This document shows, in pieces, positions 45,298 to 54,109 of a DNA stretch of 64,000 bases; position 1 is the first letter of the stretch, and each line of letters opens with the position of its first letter. The notes under the pieces are model-generated. The model worked only from the letters and a program-made list of their open reading frames with translations, had not been told where the DNA came from and did not search any database. Where the stretch lies: contig MKUZ01000016.1 of assembly GCA_001899065.1 (NCBI GenBank), positions 50,199-114,198 of the forward strand, written 5' to 3'. Position numbers and translations under genes: made by a program. This DNA is from Devosia sp. 66-22 (GTDB taxonomy: Bacteria; Pseudomonadota; Alphaproteobacteria; Rhizobiales; Devosiaceae).

Positions 45298-45858
45298 TCA
45301 TCCGGTGCGTTTGACGAGGACTTTCCCCAAAACGGGGATTCGGGTCAACGCCAGCAATAGTCGCAGCCTTAGTGGCATTTTGTAGTCGCGCAGCTTGGAG
45401 AAGTCGACGAGCTCGGCGTGGTAGACGAGCTCGCCACGCTGGTTGGTCGCCTCCAGCGTGTTGAACAGCAGGCCCCAGCCGGGAATGGAGTTGGACGGGC
45501 GCTTGCCGGTGACGACGAGCGTGTAGGTGACGGTGTCGCCGGGACGGACGGGGACCTTGAAGTCCATGCGGTTGACGCCGGGGGAGGGGCCGCTGACGCC
45601 GGGTTCGCGGCCGAGGCCGCGCAGGCGCTCCTCCTCGGCAAAGAGCGCGTCGACCATGTGGCGGTGGCCGACGCTGACGGTATGCCAGCCGGAGGCGACG
45701 AGGCCGCCGAAATGGCTCTGTCTGGCGGCTTCCGGATCGACGTGGAAATACTGCGGGTCGTAGAGTTGGCCGAAGCGGACGATCTCGGCCTCGGTGAAGT
45801 GGTGGCTGCCGAGCGGAAAGACCTCGTCGATGGTGATGTCTTCGAACCAGCGGGTCAT
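45298..45858 (-). CDS. MaoC-family dehydratase (hot-dog fold)
   Basis: A 186-residue MaoC-like protein, the fold of (R)-enoyl-CoA hydratases. The hydratase motif shows as LYDPQYFHVDPEAA (Asp and His) followed by FGGLVASGWHT, and the C-terminal strand region RMDFKVPVRPGDTV. Acts on acyl-CoA or related thioesters; exact substrate unknown. Overlaps the second MaoC gene (ATGA), so the two may form a heteromer. Confidence 0.88.
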   Translation of the reverse strand: MTRWFEDITIDEVFPLGSHHFTEAEIVRFGQLYDPQYFHVDPEAARQSHFGGLVASGWHTVSVGHRHMVDALFAEEERLRGLGREPGVSGPSPGVNRMDFKVPVRPGDTVTYTLVVTGKRPSNSIPGWGLLFNTLEATNQRGELVYHAELVDFSKLRDYKMPLRLRLLLALTRIPVLGKVLVKRTG

Positions 45859-46349
45859 GGGTTTTCGCCCTCGATCAGCGGGACGGAGGGATCGCGCAGC
45901 TCGACAAGGTTGGCGAGACGCATGGTCATGACCGGTTCGCCGTGCTGGTTGCGGATGTCGAGATCGATGGTGACGATGCCGCGTTCGGGGTGGTGACGCG
46001 AGCGGCGGAGGCTCGCAATGGCGGCGGTGCCCGAGATGGTATCGCCGACCATCACCGGCTCTTTCCATTTGAGGTCGGAGAAGCCGAGGCCGCCCATCGA
46101 GGCGATGGTGTTGAGGAAGCGGTCGCCGAGCATGCGCAGGGTCAGCGCCGCGGTCTGCCAGCCGGAGGAGGCGAGGCCGCCCAGCAGCGAGGCCTTCGCC
46201 GCCGCCTCGTCGAGGTGGAAAGGGAAGGGGTCGAACTCGCTCGCGAAGGTGACGATCATCTCCTTGCTCACGGTGGTAGCGCCCAGATCGACAATCTCGC
46301 CGACGGCGAGATCCTCGTAATGGCGGCGGCTGGCGGTGACCGGGTTCAT
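45855..46349 (-). CDS. MaoC-family dehydratase, operon leader
   Basis: A 164-residue MaoC-like protein. It has the same motif in the form EFDPFPFHLDEAAA and LGGLASSGWQT, then DLKWKEPVMVGDTI. It has diverged from its downstream partner, which suggests two distinct subunits rather than a recent duplication. A 20-bp perfect palindrome abuts the start codon and the transcript looks leaderless (no ribosome site). Confidence 0.88.
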   Translation of the reverse strand: MNPVTASRRHYEDLAVGEIVDLGATTVSKEMIVTFASEFDPFPFHLDEAAAKASLLGGLASSGWQTAALTLRMLGDRFLNTIASMGGLGFSDLKWKEPVMVGDTISGTAAIASLRRSRHHPERGIVTIDLDIRNQHGEPVMTMRLANLVELRDPSVPLIEGENP

Positions 46350-46369
46350 GGTTGACGTATACGTCAACC
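46350..46369 (-). promoter_or_regulatory. 20-bp perfect palindrome over the MaoC-operon promoter
   Basis: GGTTGACGTATACGTCAACC is fully symmetric and touches the ATG. Read on the minus strand it contains TATACG as a -10 box whose +1 would be the A of the ATG; TTGAGC lies 17 bp upstream as -35. A repressor bound here would block RNA polymerase. The ACGT-containing arms recall sites of MerR-type regulators of acyl-CoA or branched-chain degradation (LiuR-like), but the regulator is not in the window and that link is an inference. Confidence 0.75.
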
Positions 46370-46491
46370 GGCGGGGCGGCTCAATGCGGCGGCGCGGGGC
46401 CGGGCATGAGCTGTGGGTATGTGGGCCGGGCGACGTGACGACAAGGCATCCGTGGTAAGCTCCGGCTTCGTTCGACCGACTCGCAGGGCCT

Positions 46492-47985
46492 ATGACTATC
46501 GCTGTCGATATGGGAGTTGCCTCCGGCGGCGGTGCTGCGGGTCTGGACCTCGAGGAACTGCTGGCGACGCGGCTGCTGGTGCAGGGCAATTCGGGCTCGG
46601 GCAAGTCGCATCTGCTGCGGCGGCTGCTGGAGCAGAGCGCGGCGCTGGTGCAGCAGGTCGTGATCGACCCTGAAGGCGATTTCGTCACGCTCGCCGACAA
46701 GTTCGGGCATCTGGTGGTCGATGCGGCGCGGACGGAAGCGGAGCTGACGCGGATCGCCGGCAGGGTGCGGCAGCACCGGGTGTCGGCGGTGCTCAATCTC
46801 GAGGGGCTGGATGTGGAGCAGCAGATGCGCTGCGCCGCGGCGTTCCTGGGCGGCCTGTTCGACGCCGAGCGCGACCACTGGTATCCGGCGCTGGTGGTGG
46901 TGGACGAGGCGCAATTGTTTGCCCCAGCGGTCGCCGGCGAGGTGTCGGACGAAGCCCGGAAGCTGTCGCTGGGGGCGATGACCAACCTGATGTGCCGGGG
47001 GCGGAAGCGCGGGCTCGCGGGCGTGATCGCGACGCAGCGGCTGGCCAAGCTGGCCAAGAACGTCGCGGCCGAAGCCTCGAACTTCCTGATGGGCCGCACC
47101 TTCCTCGATATCGACATGGCGCGCGCCGCCGACCTGCTGGGCATGGAGCGGCGGCAGGCGGAGATGTTCCGCGACCTGGCGCGCGGGCATTTCGTGGCAC
47201 TCGGACCGGCGCTGTCGCGGCGGCCGCTGCCGGTGGTGATCGGCGCGGTGGAGACGCAGGCGCAGTCGTCCAATCCCAAGCTCGAACCGCTGCCCGAAGT
47301 GCCGCAGGACGTCGAGGCGCTGATCTTTACGGCGACCGCCGAAGAGATGGCGCGGCCGGTGCGGCGAGCGCCCAAGCCGGTGGTGACGCCCACGGCCGAT
47401 CTCCTGGCCCAGCTCAGCCGTCCGCGGGAGCCCGAACCGCAGGAGGCGGCAGACGCTGCGCCCGCGATGGACGACACCGAGCGCGAGGCGCGCATCGACA
47501 AGGTGATGCACGACGTGCTGGAGGACCCCGAAAGCGGTTTCCGCTCGGTCGCGGTGCTCTACCAGGACTTCCTGGTGCGCTGCCGCATCCAGCGCATTCC
47601 GGGCGAGCCGCTGGCGCTGCCGGCGTTCCGCCGCCGCCTCGCCATCGGGCGGGCCAAAGTGGCCGAGGAGGTCGCGGCGGGCGAGGAATGGCAGCGGGCG
47701 CTGGCGCTGTCCGAGCGGCTGCCCGACGATGTGCAGAGCGTGTTCCTCGCCGTGGCGCAGGAGGCCATCAGCGGCGGGCAGTGTCCGCCGGATGCCACGC
47801 TGGCGCGCATTTACGGCACGCACTCGGTGAGCCGGGCGCGGCGGCTGCTGACCTATTTCGAGGAACGCAACCTCATCGTCGTGCGGACCGATTTCCACGG
47901 CCGGCGCGTGGTGGCGTTCCCCGACCTGGGCGTCGAGACGGCACCGGGCGACCCCGATGCGGCCGACGCGCTGAGCGCGGCCTAG
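46492..47985 (+). CDS. HerA-like FtsK-family ATPase with C-terminal HTH-like domain
   Basis: A 497-residue ATPase. Walker A GNSGSGKS (32-39), Walker B ALVVVDEAQ (133-141), sensor-like RGRKRGLAGVIATQR and DIDMARAADLLG match the DUF87/HerA clade. After an Ala/Pro-rich linker (about 305-330) come helical segments and a possible winged helix, THSVSRARRLLTYFEERNL. HerA usually works with NurA nuclease; neither NurA nor a SIR2- or other defence effector is adjacent. A DNA-translocase role, housekeeping or defensive, is possible. Confidence 0.8.
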   Translation: MTIAVDMGVASGGGAAGLDLEELLATRLLVQGNSGSGKSHLLRRLLEQSAALVQQVVIDPEGDFVTLADKFGHLVVDAARTEAELTRIAGRVRQHRVSAVLNLEGLDVEQQMRCAAAFLGGLFDAERDHWYPALVVVDEAQLFAPAVAGEVSDEARKLSLGAMTNLMCRGRKRGLAGVIATQRLAKLAKNVAAEASNFLMGRTFLDIDMARAADLLGMERRQAEMFRDLARGHFVALGPALSRRPLPVVIGAVETQAQSSNPKLEPLPEVPQDVEALIFTATAEEMARPVRRAPKPVVTPTADLLAQLSRPREPEPQEAADAAPAMDDTEREARIDKVMHDVLEDPESGFRSVAVLYQDFLVRCRIQRIPGEPLALPAFRRRLAIGRAKVAEEVAAGEEWQRALALSERLPDDVQSVFLAVAQEAISGGQCPPDATLARIYGTHSVSRARRLLTYFEERNLIVVRTDFHGRRVVAFPDLGVETAPGDPDAADALSAA

Positions 47986-48007
47986 GCTCTGCTTCCCGGG
48001 CGCCCGG

Positions 48008-48310
48008 TCAGGCCGTGCGCTCGACCACGACGGTGCCCGAGACAGGATCGGTGACGCCAAGGCCACCGCCCAGATCTTCCAGGTACGGACGGACTTCGTC
48101 GAGGAAGCCGATCATCGTCGGGCGGGCGGCAACGATCGACTCGAAGCGGTCCCATTTGCCGACGAAGCAGTAAGTGCGGTCGCCGGTCTTGATCAGCGCA
48201 GCATCGAGGCCGCCGGGCATGTCCTGTTCCAGCGACTTGCGCTGGCTCGAGATGAAGGCGTCTTCCATTCCGGGCTTCACCCGGAAGCGAACCACGTTGT
48301 AGGCGGTCAT
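48008..48310 (-). CDS. ABM-family (antibiotic biosynthesis monooxygenase-like) protein
   Basis: A 100-residue ferredoxin-like alpha-beta barrel protein. The start MTAYNVVRFRVKPGMEDAFI, YCFVGKWDRFESI and FLDEVRPYLEDLGGGLGVTD are typical of ABM-domain proteins, which act as cofactor-free monooxygenases or as small-molecule binders. GGAGGAG precedes the ATG. Converges with the HerA-like gene. Substrate unknown. Confidence 0.75.
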   Translation of the reverse strand: MTAYNVVRFRVKPGMEDAFISSQRKSLEQDMPGGLDAALIKTGDRTYCFVGKWDRFESIVAARPTMIGFLDEVRPYLEDLGGGLGVTDPVSGTVVVERTA

Positions 48311-48377
48311 CTTCTCCTCCGAAGCTGTTTTGCCTAGCGCGGGAACCATGCGCCCCGGCGCGGCGCGCGGCAATCCC

Positions 48378-48809
48378 TCAGCCGGCCAGCCTCCGCGCGA
48401 CGCGCGCCGCAGCGAGGCGGAAGGCGAGCTCGAGCTGTGGGCGCAGCGAGCGCAGCGTTTCCGGCGATGGATTGAGCACGCTGATCCAGTAGAGCCGGGC
48501 ATACATGGGATGAGGCATGAGCACGTCGAGGCGCGTGAAGTCGATGCCGGCATCCTGGGGCTCGCGCCATTTGGGCAGGTCGCCGAAGAGGTCGCGGAAG
48601 GCGTCGCGGTCGATGCCGACATTGACGCGCAGCACGCCCTCGCGGGCGAGGTTGGACGCGTTGTCCCAGTCGTTGTCGCCGGTGACGATGGTCGCAAGGG
48701 GCAGGTTGGGATCGTCCGGATGCATGAAGAAGACATCGCCGGCGGCAGTGACGAGCTTTGCGTCCGGAACGATGGCGTGGATGGCGGGAATGAGATCGTC
48801 GGGTGTCAT
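48378..48809 (-). CDS. DUF6194-like small protein under PadR control
   Basis: A 143-residue protein starting MTPDDLIPAIHAIVPDAKLV. It shows the MmcQ/YjbR-like pattern common in DUF6194: DVFFMHPDD, WDNASNLAREGVLRVNVGID, and PHPMYARLYWISVLNPS near the end. Function unknown. It diverges from padR and one of two PadR-like operators overlaps its promoter and start region, so it is the most likely regulated target. Confidence 0.7.
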   Translation of the reverse strand: MTPDDLIPAIHAIVPDAKLVTAAGDVFFMHPDDPNLPLATIVTGDNDWDNASNLAREGVLRVNVGIDRDAFRDLFGDLPKWREPQDAGIDFTRLDVLMPHPMYARLYWISVLNPSPETLRSLRPQLELAFRLAAARVARRLAG

Positions 48810-48819
48810 ATGTGGCTCA

Positions 48820-48876
48820 CTATTCAAGTTTGACTAGTGCGTAAGGCAACAGGAGGTGCTAGTCAAGTTTGACTAG
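48820..48876. promoter_or_regulatory. Two copies of a PadR-type inverted repeat
   Basis: CTATTCAA-GT-TTGACTAG (48820-48837) and CTAGTCAA-GT-TTGACTAG (48859-48876) are 8-bp inverted repeats, 39 bp start to start, differing at one base. The first lies at the start of the DUF6194-like gene; the second runs into the AGGAGG of padR. The arrangement predicts autorepression by PadR and co-repression of the divergent gene. Confidence 0.85.
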
Positions 48877-48884
48877 GAGGGCTC

Positions 48885-49415
48885 ATGAGTCTGGTTCGAT
48901 TGATCGTCCTGGGGATCGTGGCGCTGGACGGCGAGGCGCATGGCTATGCGGTGCGCCGCAAGGTGGGCGAATGGCGCGTCGATAGCTGGACGCGGGTGCA
49001 GCCGGGGTCGATCTATCATGCGCTCAAGCAACTGGCCCGGGACGGGCGGCTTCGTGCACTCGCCGCCGAGGAAAGCGCGGAGGGGCCGGATCGCGTGCGC
49101 TACCGGCTGACCGAAGTGGGCCGTGCCGAGTTCGTGGAGCGGCTGGAGGCAGCGCTGGGGAGCTTCGATATCGAGGCGCTGGGAGTGGGCGTCGCCTTCA
49201 TGGATGCGCTGCCCAAAAAGCGGGTTGCGGCGCTGCTCGACGACCAGATGCAGCGGGCGCGGGCCAATGTCGCGCATCTGCGGGCGCTGCGGACAGAGAC
49301 GCCAGAGGAGGGGCAGGCGCCCCATACGGGCGACCTGCTCGACCTGTGGATCGGAAACCTCGATGCCACCACGCGCTGGGTGGAGGGCATCCGGACGCGG
49401 CTCGGGCCGGCTTAA
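48885..49415 (+). CDS. PadR-family transcriptional regulator
   Basis: A 176-residue regulator. The N-terminal winged helix has LGIVALDGEAHGYAVRRKV and QPGSIYHALKQLARDG; the C-terminal helical half (residues about 95-176) serves dimerisation, as in PadR-s2. Ligand unknown. Two inverted repeats upstream are its probable operators. Confidence 0.92.
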   Translation: MSLVRLIVLGIVALDGEAHGYAVRRKVGEWRVDSWTRVQPGSIYHALKQLARDGRLRALAAEESAEGPDRVRYRLTEVGRAEFVERLEAALGSFDIEALGVGVAFMDALPKKRVAALLDDQMQRARANVAHLRALRTETPEEGQAPHTGDLLDLWIGNLDATTRWVEGIRTRLGPA

Positions 49416-49522
49416 CGCAGGGGGCAGGCGGCGGAAAGTCCGCGAATCCACCGGCCGAAGTAGCCCAAGATTAATGTTTCGACGGCAGCTTGAGCGCTTA
49501 AGTAATTTGCGTGTGACAGAAG

Positions 49523-51589
49523 TTGCGCCGGCCCAGTGATTTTTCCGTTTCGGCGCAGAAGGGCGCCGCAACATTACGGTTAGCGGTGGTTGCCGCTCCC
49601 TTCATTGTCATCATCGACGCGCAGGCATTGATGGGGGTGCTCACCCTCGAAATGGTCTCGACGCTGCGCGCCTACATTGCGGGCGAAAGCCTGTGGTCGA
49701 AGGGGCAGCACCAGGCGATCTACTTCCTCGACCGCTTCGTCGACACGGCCGAGCCGCAATACATCGCGCGTTACGAGCAGGCGCTTGCAAGCCCGATGGG
49801 CGACCGCGCGGCGCGGCTGGCGCTCGAGCGCTCGCCGCCCGACCTGGCGGCGGCGCATGAGGGCTTCCTGCGGGCAGGAAATCATCCGCAGGACATCCCC
49901 GGGCTGATCTGGATGTTCCGGTATTTCTCGTGGTTCAGCTACATGGATGCCGCCATCGCCCGCTGGCAGGCGGCCGAGACGATGGTGCTCACGCTGGACG
50001 AGTTGAAGACCCGCATCGTCGACGGGAAGGCCCTGCTGGACGACCCGGCGGTGCGGGCGGAGTGGAAAGCGCAAATCGCCGAACTCGAAGAGAAGATCAC
50101 GCCGCTGACGCGGGAATTCTCGGACTCGCTGGGCGATGGAACGCGGTTCGTGCAGGTGGCGCTCGCCATCGGCAATATCGCGCTGGCGGCACTGTTCGTG
50201 GCGCTGACGCTGTGGCGCCTCAATCGCTTCGTCGAGCAGCGACGGGCGATCGAGCGCGAGCTCGAGCGGCAGGCGCTGCACGACATGCTGACCGGGCTCC
50301 CCAACCGTTCGGCGCTCGAGCGGCAGGCCGAGCAGGTGATGGCGCGGGAGCCGAGCCAGCACGCGCTGATCTTTCTCGACCTCGACCAGTTCAAGGTGGT
50401 CAACGACACCAACGGGCACGCGGCGGGGGACCGGCTGCTGTGCCGTGTAGCGGAGGCACTGCCGCTGCAGCTCCGGCCGGCCGACATGCTGGTGCGGCTG
50501 GGTGGCGACGAGTTCGCGGTGCTACTGGTGGACTGCTCGGCGACCGAAGCGGGCGACATTGCCGAGCGGTTGCGCGATGCGACGCAGAACCTTGGCTTCC
50601 TCTGGCAGGGGCAGGCCTTCACCACATCGGCCAGCATCGGGCTGGTGCATTTCTCGACGCGCGACATGGGGCTGACGCAGGCGATGCAGGCGGCGGATCT
50701 TGCCTGCTACATGGCCAAGGAAAAGGGCCGCAACCGCGTGCATCAGTTCACGACCGACGATGCCGACATGGTGGAGCGGGCCGGCCAGATGGGCTGGGTG
50801 CAGCGGTTGCACCGGGCGCTGGAGCGCGACCGCTTCGTGCTCCATGCACAGACGATCATGCCGGTGCGGGGAGATGCCGGCCCGGCGCATGTGGAAATCC
50901 TGCTCCGCCTCATGGACGATGCCGGCAATCTCGTGCCGCCCGGCAGCTTCATTCCGGCGGCGGAACGGTTCGGGCTGATGCCGCTGCTCGATCGCTGGGT
51001 CGTGCGCAACACGCTGACGCTGCTCGCCCGTCACCAGCGGCAGGCGGGCCGGCCCCTGCCGGCGGTGTGCGGGATCAATCTGTCGGGGACCAGCATCAAC
51101 GACCCGAACTTCCTGCCGTTCCTGCGCGAGATGTTCGCGCAGACGGGGATATCGCCGGCCTCGATCTGCTTTGAGATCACCGAGACCAGCGCCATCGCCA
51201 ATCTCGAGGCGGCGGGCCGTTTCATTGCCGCGCTACGGGCGATGGGATCGAGCTTCGCGCTCGACGATTTCGGGGCAGGGATGTCGTCATTCTCGTATCT
51301 CAAGCGGCTGCCGGTGGATTATCTCAAGATCGACGGCAGCTTCGTGCGCGACATGCTGAACGACCGCTCGGACCGGGCGATGGTCGAGATGATCAACCAT
51401 ATCGGCCATGTGATGGGGATGCAGACGGTCGCCGAGTTCGTCGAGTCGCCGCAAATCCTGGGCGCGCTGCGCAGCATCGGCGTCGACTATGCGCAGGGCT
51501 ATGCCATCGGCCGGCCGGAACCGTTCGATCCGGCGATGCTGTGGCGCGGGGCTCCGGCGGAACCGGAGCCGCTGCGCTCGGTGGGCTGA
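49523..51589 (+). CDS. Membrane GGDEF-EAL cyclic-di-GMP protein
   Basis: A 688-residue protein, two helices (about 20-45 and 215-235) framing a periplasmic helical region, then GGDEF (RLGGDEFAVL) and EAL domains. The EAL triad reads E-I-L in HVEILLRL, while INLSG, FEITET and DDFGAGMSSFSYLKRLPVD are retained, so phosphodiesterase activity is plausible but the first motif is off consensus. The first codon is uncertain (TTG at 49523 without a strong ribosome site). Confidence 0.85.
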   Translation: MRRPSDFSVSAQKGAATLRLAVVAAPFIVIIDAQALMGVLTLEMVSTLRAYIAGESLWSKGQHQAIYFLDRFVDTAEPQYIARYEQALASPMGDRAARLALERSPPDLAAAHEGFLRAGNHPQDIPGLIWMFRYFSWFSYMDAAIARWQAAETMVLTLDELKTRIVDGKALLDDPAVRAEWKAQIAELEEKITPLTREFSDSLGDGTRFVQVALAIGNIALAALFVALTLWRLNRFVEQRRAIERELERQALHDMLTGLPNRSALERQAEQVMAREPSQHALIFLDLDQFKVVNDTNGHAAGDRLLCRVAEALPLQLRPADMLVRLGGDEFAVLLVDCSATEAGDIAERLRDATQNLGFLWQGQAFTTSASIGLVHFSTRDMGLTQAMQAADLACYMAKEKGRNRVHQFTTDDADMVERAGQMGWVQRLHRALERDRFVLHAQTIMPVRGDAGPAHVEILLRLMDDAGNLVPPGSFIPAAERFGLMPLLDRWVVRNTLTLLARHQRQAGRPLPAVCGINLSGTSINDPNFLPFLREMFAQTGISPASICFEITETSAIANLEAAGRFIAALRAMGSSFALDDFGAGMSSFSYLKRLPVDYLKIDGSFVRDMLNDRSDRAMVEMINHIGHVMGMQTVAEFVESPQILGALRSIGVDYAQGYAIGRPEPFDPAMLWRGAPAEPEPLRSVG

Positions 51590-51604
51590 CCCAGGTGACC
51601 GCTG

Positions 51605-52039
51605 CTATTCGTCGTGCTGGCTGTTCACCCAGCGCTTGACGTGGGGGATGCGCGGAACAATGACCGCGTACACCGAAGCGATCACGGCGATGGCATACCA
51701 GCCGATGCCGATGGACATGCCGATCGCCGCCGCGAACCAGATCGCGGCTGCCGTGGTCAGGTTCCGAACGGTGTTGTTGTCGCTCTTGAGGATCATCCCG
51801 GCGCCGAGAAAGCCCACGCCCGAGACGACCTGAGCCGCAATTCGGGCCGGACTGTTCGGATCGGCGCTGATGGAGATGAAGGTGAACAGGCACGCACCGG
51901 CCATCACGAAGCAATGCGTGCTGATGCCCGCCGGCTTGTTGCGAAGCTCGCGCTCGACGCCGATCACGACGCCCAGAACGAGGCACAGGCCGAGCTTGAT
52001 GGCAAACTCGACTTCGAGACCACTCAACCAGCTCGACAT
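51605..52039 (-). CDS. MgtC/SapB family membrane protein, short form
   Basis: A 144-residue MgtC-like protein with about four helices and GVVIGVERELRNKPAGISTH, VVSGVGFLGAGMIL, TTAAAIWFAAAIGM. It resembles the protein at 26214 but has a shorter, differently charged C-terminus. Converges with the GGDEF-EAL gene, 15 bp away. Confidence 0.9.
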   Translation of the reverse strand: MSSWLSGLEVEFAIKLGLCLVLGVVIGVERELRNKPAGISTHCFVMAGACLFTFISISADPNSPARIAAQVVSGVGFLGAGMILKSDNNTVRNLTTAAAIWFAAAIGMSIGIGWYAIAVIASVYAVIVPRIPHVKRWVNSQHDE

Positions 52040-52067
52040 GCGTGCTCCATCCGGGGTGTGTGCGTGA

Positions 52068-53165
52068 TCAGGTGTTGAAGCGGAACAGCATCACGTCGCC
52101 ATCCTTGACGACGTAGTCCTTGCCTTCGTCGCGGGCCTTGCCGGCCTCCTTGGCGCCGACCTCGCCCCCGAGGGCGACGTAGTCGTCAAAGGCGATGGTC
52201 TGGGCGCGGATGAAGCCGCGCTCGAAATCGGTGTGGATGACGCCGGCGGCCTGCGGGGCGCGGTCGCCCTTGTGGATGGTCCAGGCGCGGGCCTCCTTCG
52301 GCCCGGCGGTGAAATATGTCTGCAGGCCAAGCAGTTGGTAGGCTTCGCGGATAAGCCGATTCAGGCCCGGCTCATGCAGGCCGAGGGATTCGAGATACTC
52401 GGCCTGCTCCTCGTCGGGGAGCTGGGCGAGCTGGGATTCGATCTCGGCCGAGATGACGATGACGGCGGCGTTGTGCTGCCTGGCGTAGTCCTCGACCTGG
52501 CGCGTCATGGCATTGCCGGTCGAAGCGGCGCCCTCGTCGACATTGCACACATAGAGCGCCGGTTTAGAGGTGAGCAGCTGCAGCTCGCGGAACGCCTTCT
52601 CCTCCTCGGCGGAACGCTCGACGAGACGGGCGGACTTGCCGTCGCGGAGGAGGGCGAGAGAACGGTCGATGAGGTCGAGCGTGACCTTGGCTTCCTTGTC
52701 GCCGCCCTTGGCTTTCTTGTCGACGCCGGCGCGGCGCTTTTCGAGGCTTTCGAGATCGGCGAGCATGAGCTCGGTCTCGACCACTTCGGCATCGGCGATC
52801 GGGTCGACCTTGTTGGCAACGTGGATGATGTTGGAATCCTCGAAGCAGCGCAGCACATAGGCGATGGCATCGCATTCGCGGATGTTGGCGAGGAACTGAT
52901 TGCCCAGGCCCTCACCCTTGCTGGCGCCGTGCACGAGGCCGGCAATGTCGACGAAGCTCATGCGCGCCGGAATGATCTGCTGGCTCTTGGCGACGACGGC
53001 GAGCCTGTCGAGACGCGCATCGGGCACCGCCACCTCGCCGGTGTTGGGCTCGATGGTGCAGAACGGGAAGTTCGCCGCCTGCGCGTTGGCGGTGCGGGTG
53101 AGGGCGTTGAAGAGAGTCGACTTGCCGACATTGGGCAGGCCGACGATGCCCATTTTGAAACCCAT
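52068..53165 (-). CDS. ychF: Ribosome-associated ATPase YchF (OLA1/EngD)
   Basis: A 365-residue Obg-family P-loop protein that prefers [19 protein letters not shown], the switch [25 protein letters not shown]-like G4 region, and a C-terminal TGS domain (from about residue 275). Length and order are normal. Probably upstream of nothing in its direction but the convergent MgtC. Confidence 0.97.
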   Translation of the reverse strand: MGFKMGIVGLPNVGKSTLFNALTRTANAQAANFPFCTIEPNTGEVAVPDARLDRLAVVAKSQQIIPARMSFVDIAGLVHGASKGEGLGNQFLANIRECDAIAYVLRCFEDSNIIHVANKVDPIADAEVVETELMLADLESLEKRRAGVDKKAKGGDKEAKVTLDLIDRSLALLRDGKSARLVERSAEEEKAFRELQLLTSKPALYVCNVDEGAASTGNAMTRQVEDYARQHNAAVIVISAEIESQLAQLPDEEQAEYLESLGLHEPGLNRLIREAYQLLGLQTYFTAGPKEARAWTIHKGDRAPQAAGVIHTDFERGFIRAQTIAFDDYVALGGEVGAKEAGKARDEGKDYVVKDGDVMLFRFNT

Positions 53166-53305
53166 GATGACCTACTGAATGAGAATGCTGGCGGGGCTAT
53201 GAGCGAAGGGATCGACGATCGTCAAGCTCTGTCCCGAAGAGATGGCGATGGCCTGGCCATCGTGAAGGTCCTCCGAGCGGAAATGTGTGCAGCCTGACGT
53301 CAGCG

Positions 53306-54055
53306 TCAATCCCGGGGGTCGCCGTCCTTTTTGCCGAAGACCTTGGCCAGCATGTCGGCCATCGGGCCCTTCTCGGGGATTTTGGCGTCGGGGGGCCTGG
53401 GGCGGGCAGCACGGATATGGGACTGGGGGGCGGCCTTCTTGCGGGTCGGGTCGGCGGTCTCGGGGCGCTGGTCGCGGTCGGCGGCGTCGCCGCCCACGGC
53501 GATGGCAAGGCGGTTCATGAGCGTATTGTCGTCACCCGTGACGATCAGGCCGGCATTGTCGGCGAGGGCGCCGAGCAAGGGCTCGAGCCAGACCAGGTCG
53601 GGCCTGGAGAAATCGCCCAGCACCCAGGGCATCACGCGGTCCTTGTGGCCGGGATGACCGATGCCGAGACGGATGCGGCGGTAATCAGTGCCGATGCGCG
53701 GATCGATGGAGCGCAGGCCATTGTGGCCGCCATTGCCGCCACCGCGCTTGATGCGTGCCTTGCCCGGCACGAGGTCGAGCTCGTCGTAGATGACGGTCAC
53801 ATCGGCGGGCGTCAGCTTGTAGAATTGCAGTGCTGCTTCAACGCTTTCGCCGGACGAGTTCATCCAGGTCTGCGGCTTGAGGATGAGCACCTTCTCGCCC
53901 GCGATCGTGCCTTCGGCGACGAGGCCTTTGAACTTTTCGCGGAAGGGCGGGAAGCTGTGGCGCCGGGCGATTTCCTCGACCGCGAGGAAGCCGATATTGT
54001 GGCGGTTCCGGCTGTATTTGTCCCCGGGATTGCCGAGGCCGACGATCAGATGCAT
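53306..54055 (-). CDS. pth: Peptidyl-tRNA hydrolase with long C-terminal extension
   Basis: A 249-residue Pth. The catalytic core (about 1-190) shows LIVGLGNPGDKYSRNRHNIGF (His20 catalytic), PQTWMNSSGESV, DELDL and GNGGHNGLRSI. A polar Pro/Arg/Lys tail of about 55 residues follows, as in some alphaproteobacteria. The ATG at 54055 is used; a longer start seven codons upstream is unlikely. Directly downstream of rplY (54 bp), the usual pair. Confidence 0.96.
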   Translation of the reverse strand: MHLIVGLGNPGDKYSRNRHNIGFLAVEEIARRHSFPPFREKFKGLVAEGTIAGEKVLILKPQTWMNSSGESVEAALQFYKLTPADVTVIYDELDLVPGKARIKRGGGNGGHNGLRSIDPRIGTDYRRIRLGIGHPGHKDRVMPWVLGDFSRPDLVWLEPLLGALADNAGLIVTGDDNTLMNRLAIAVGGDAADRDQRPETADPTRKKAAPQSHIRAARPRPPDAKIPEKGPMADMLAKVFGKKDGDPRD

Positions 54056-54109
54056 CGCCTGTCTCCCGGTGAGCAAGGTGGGGGCGGCACGCGGCCGCCC
54101 CGATGGTCG

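Noticed and set aside
46492..48310. HerA plus ABM gene as a defence island
   Set aside because: The ABM gene is convergent and metabolic in type, and no nuclease or other effector is adjacent.
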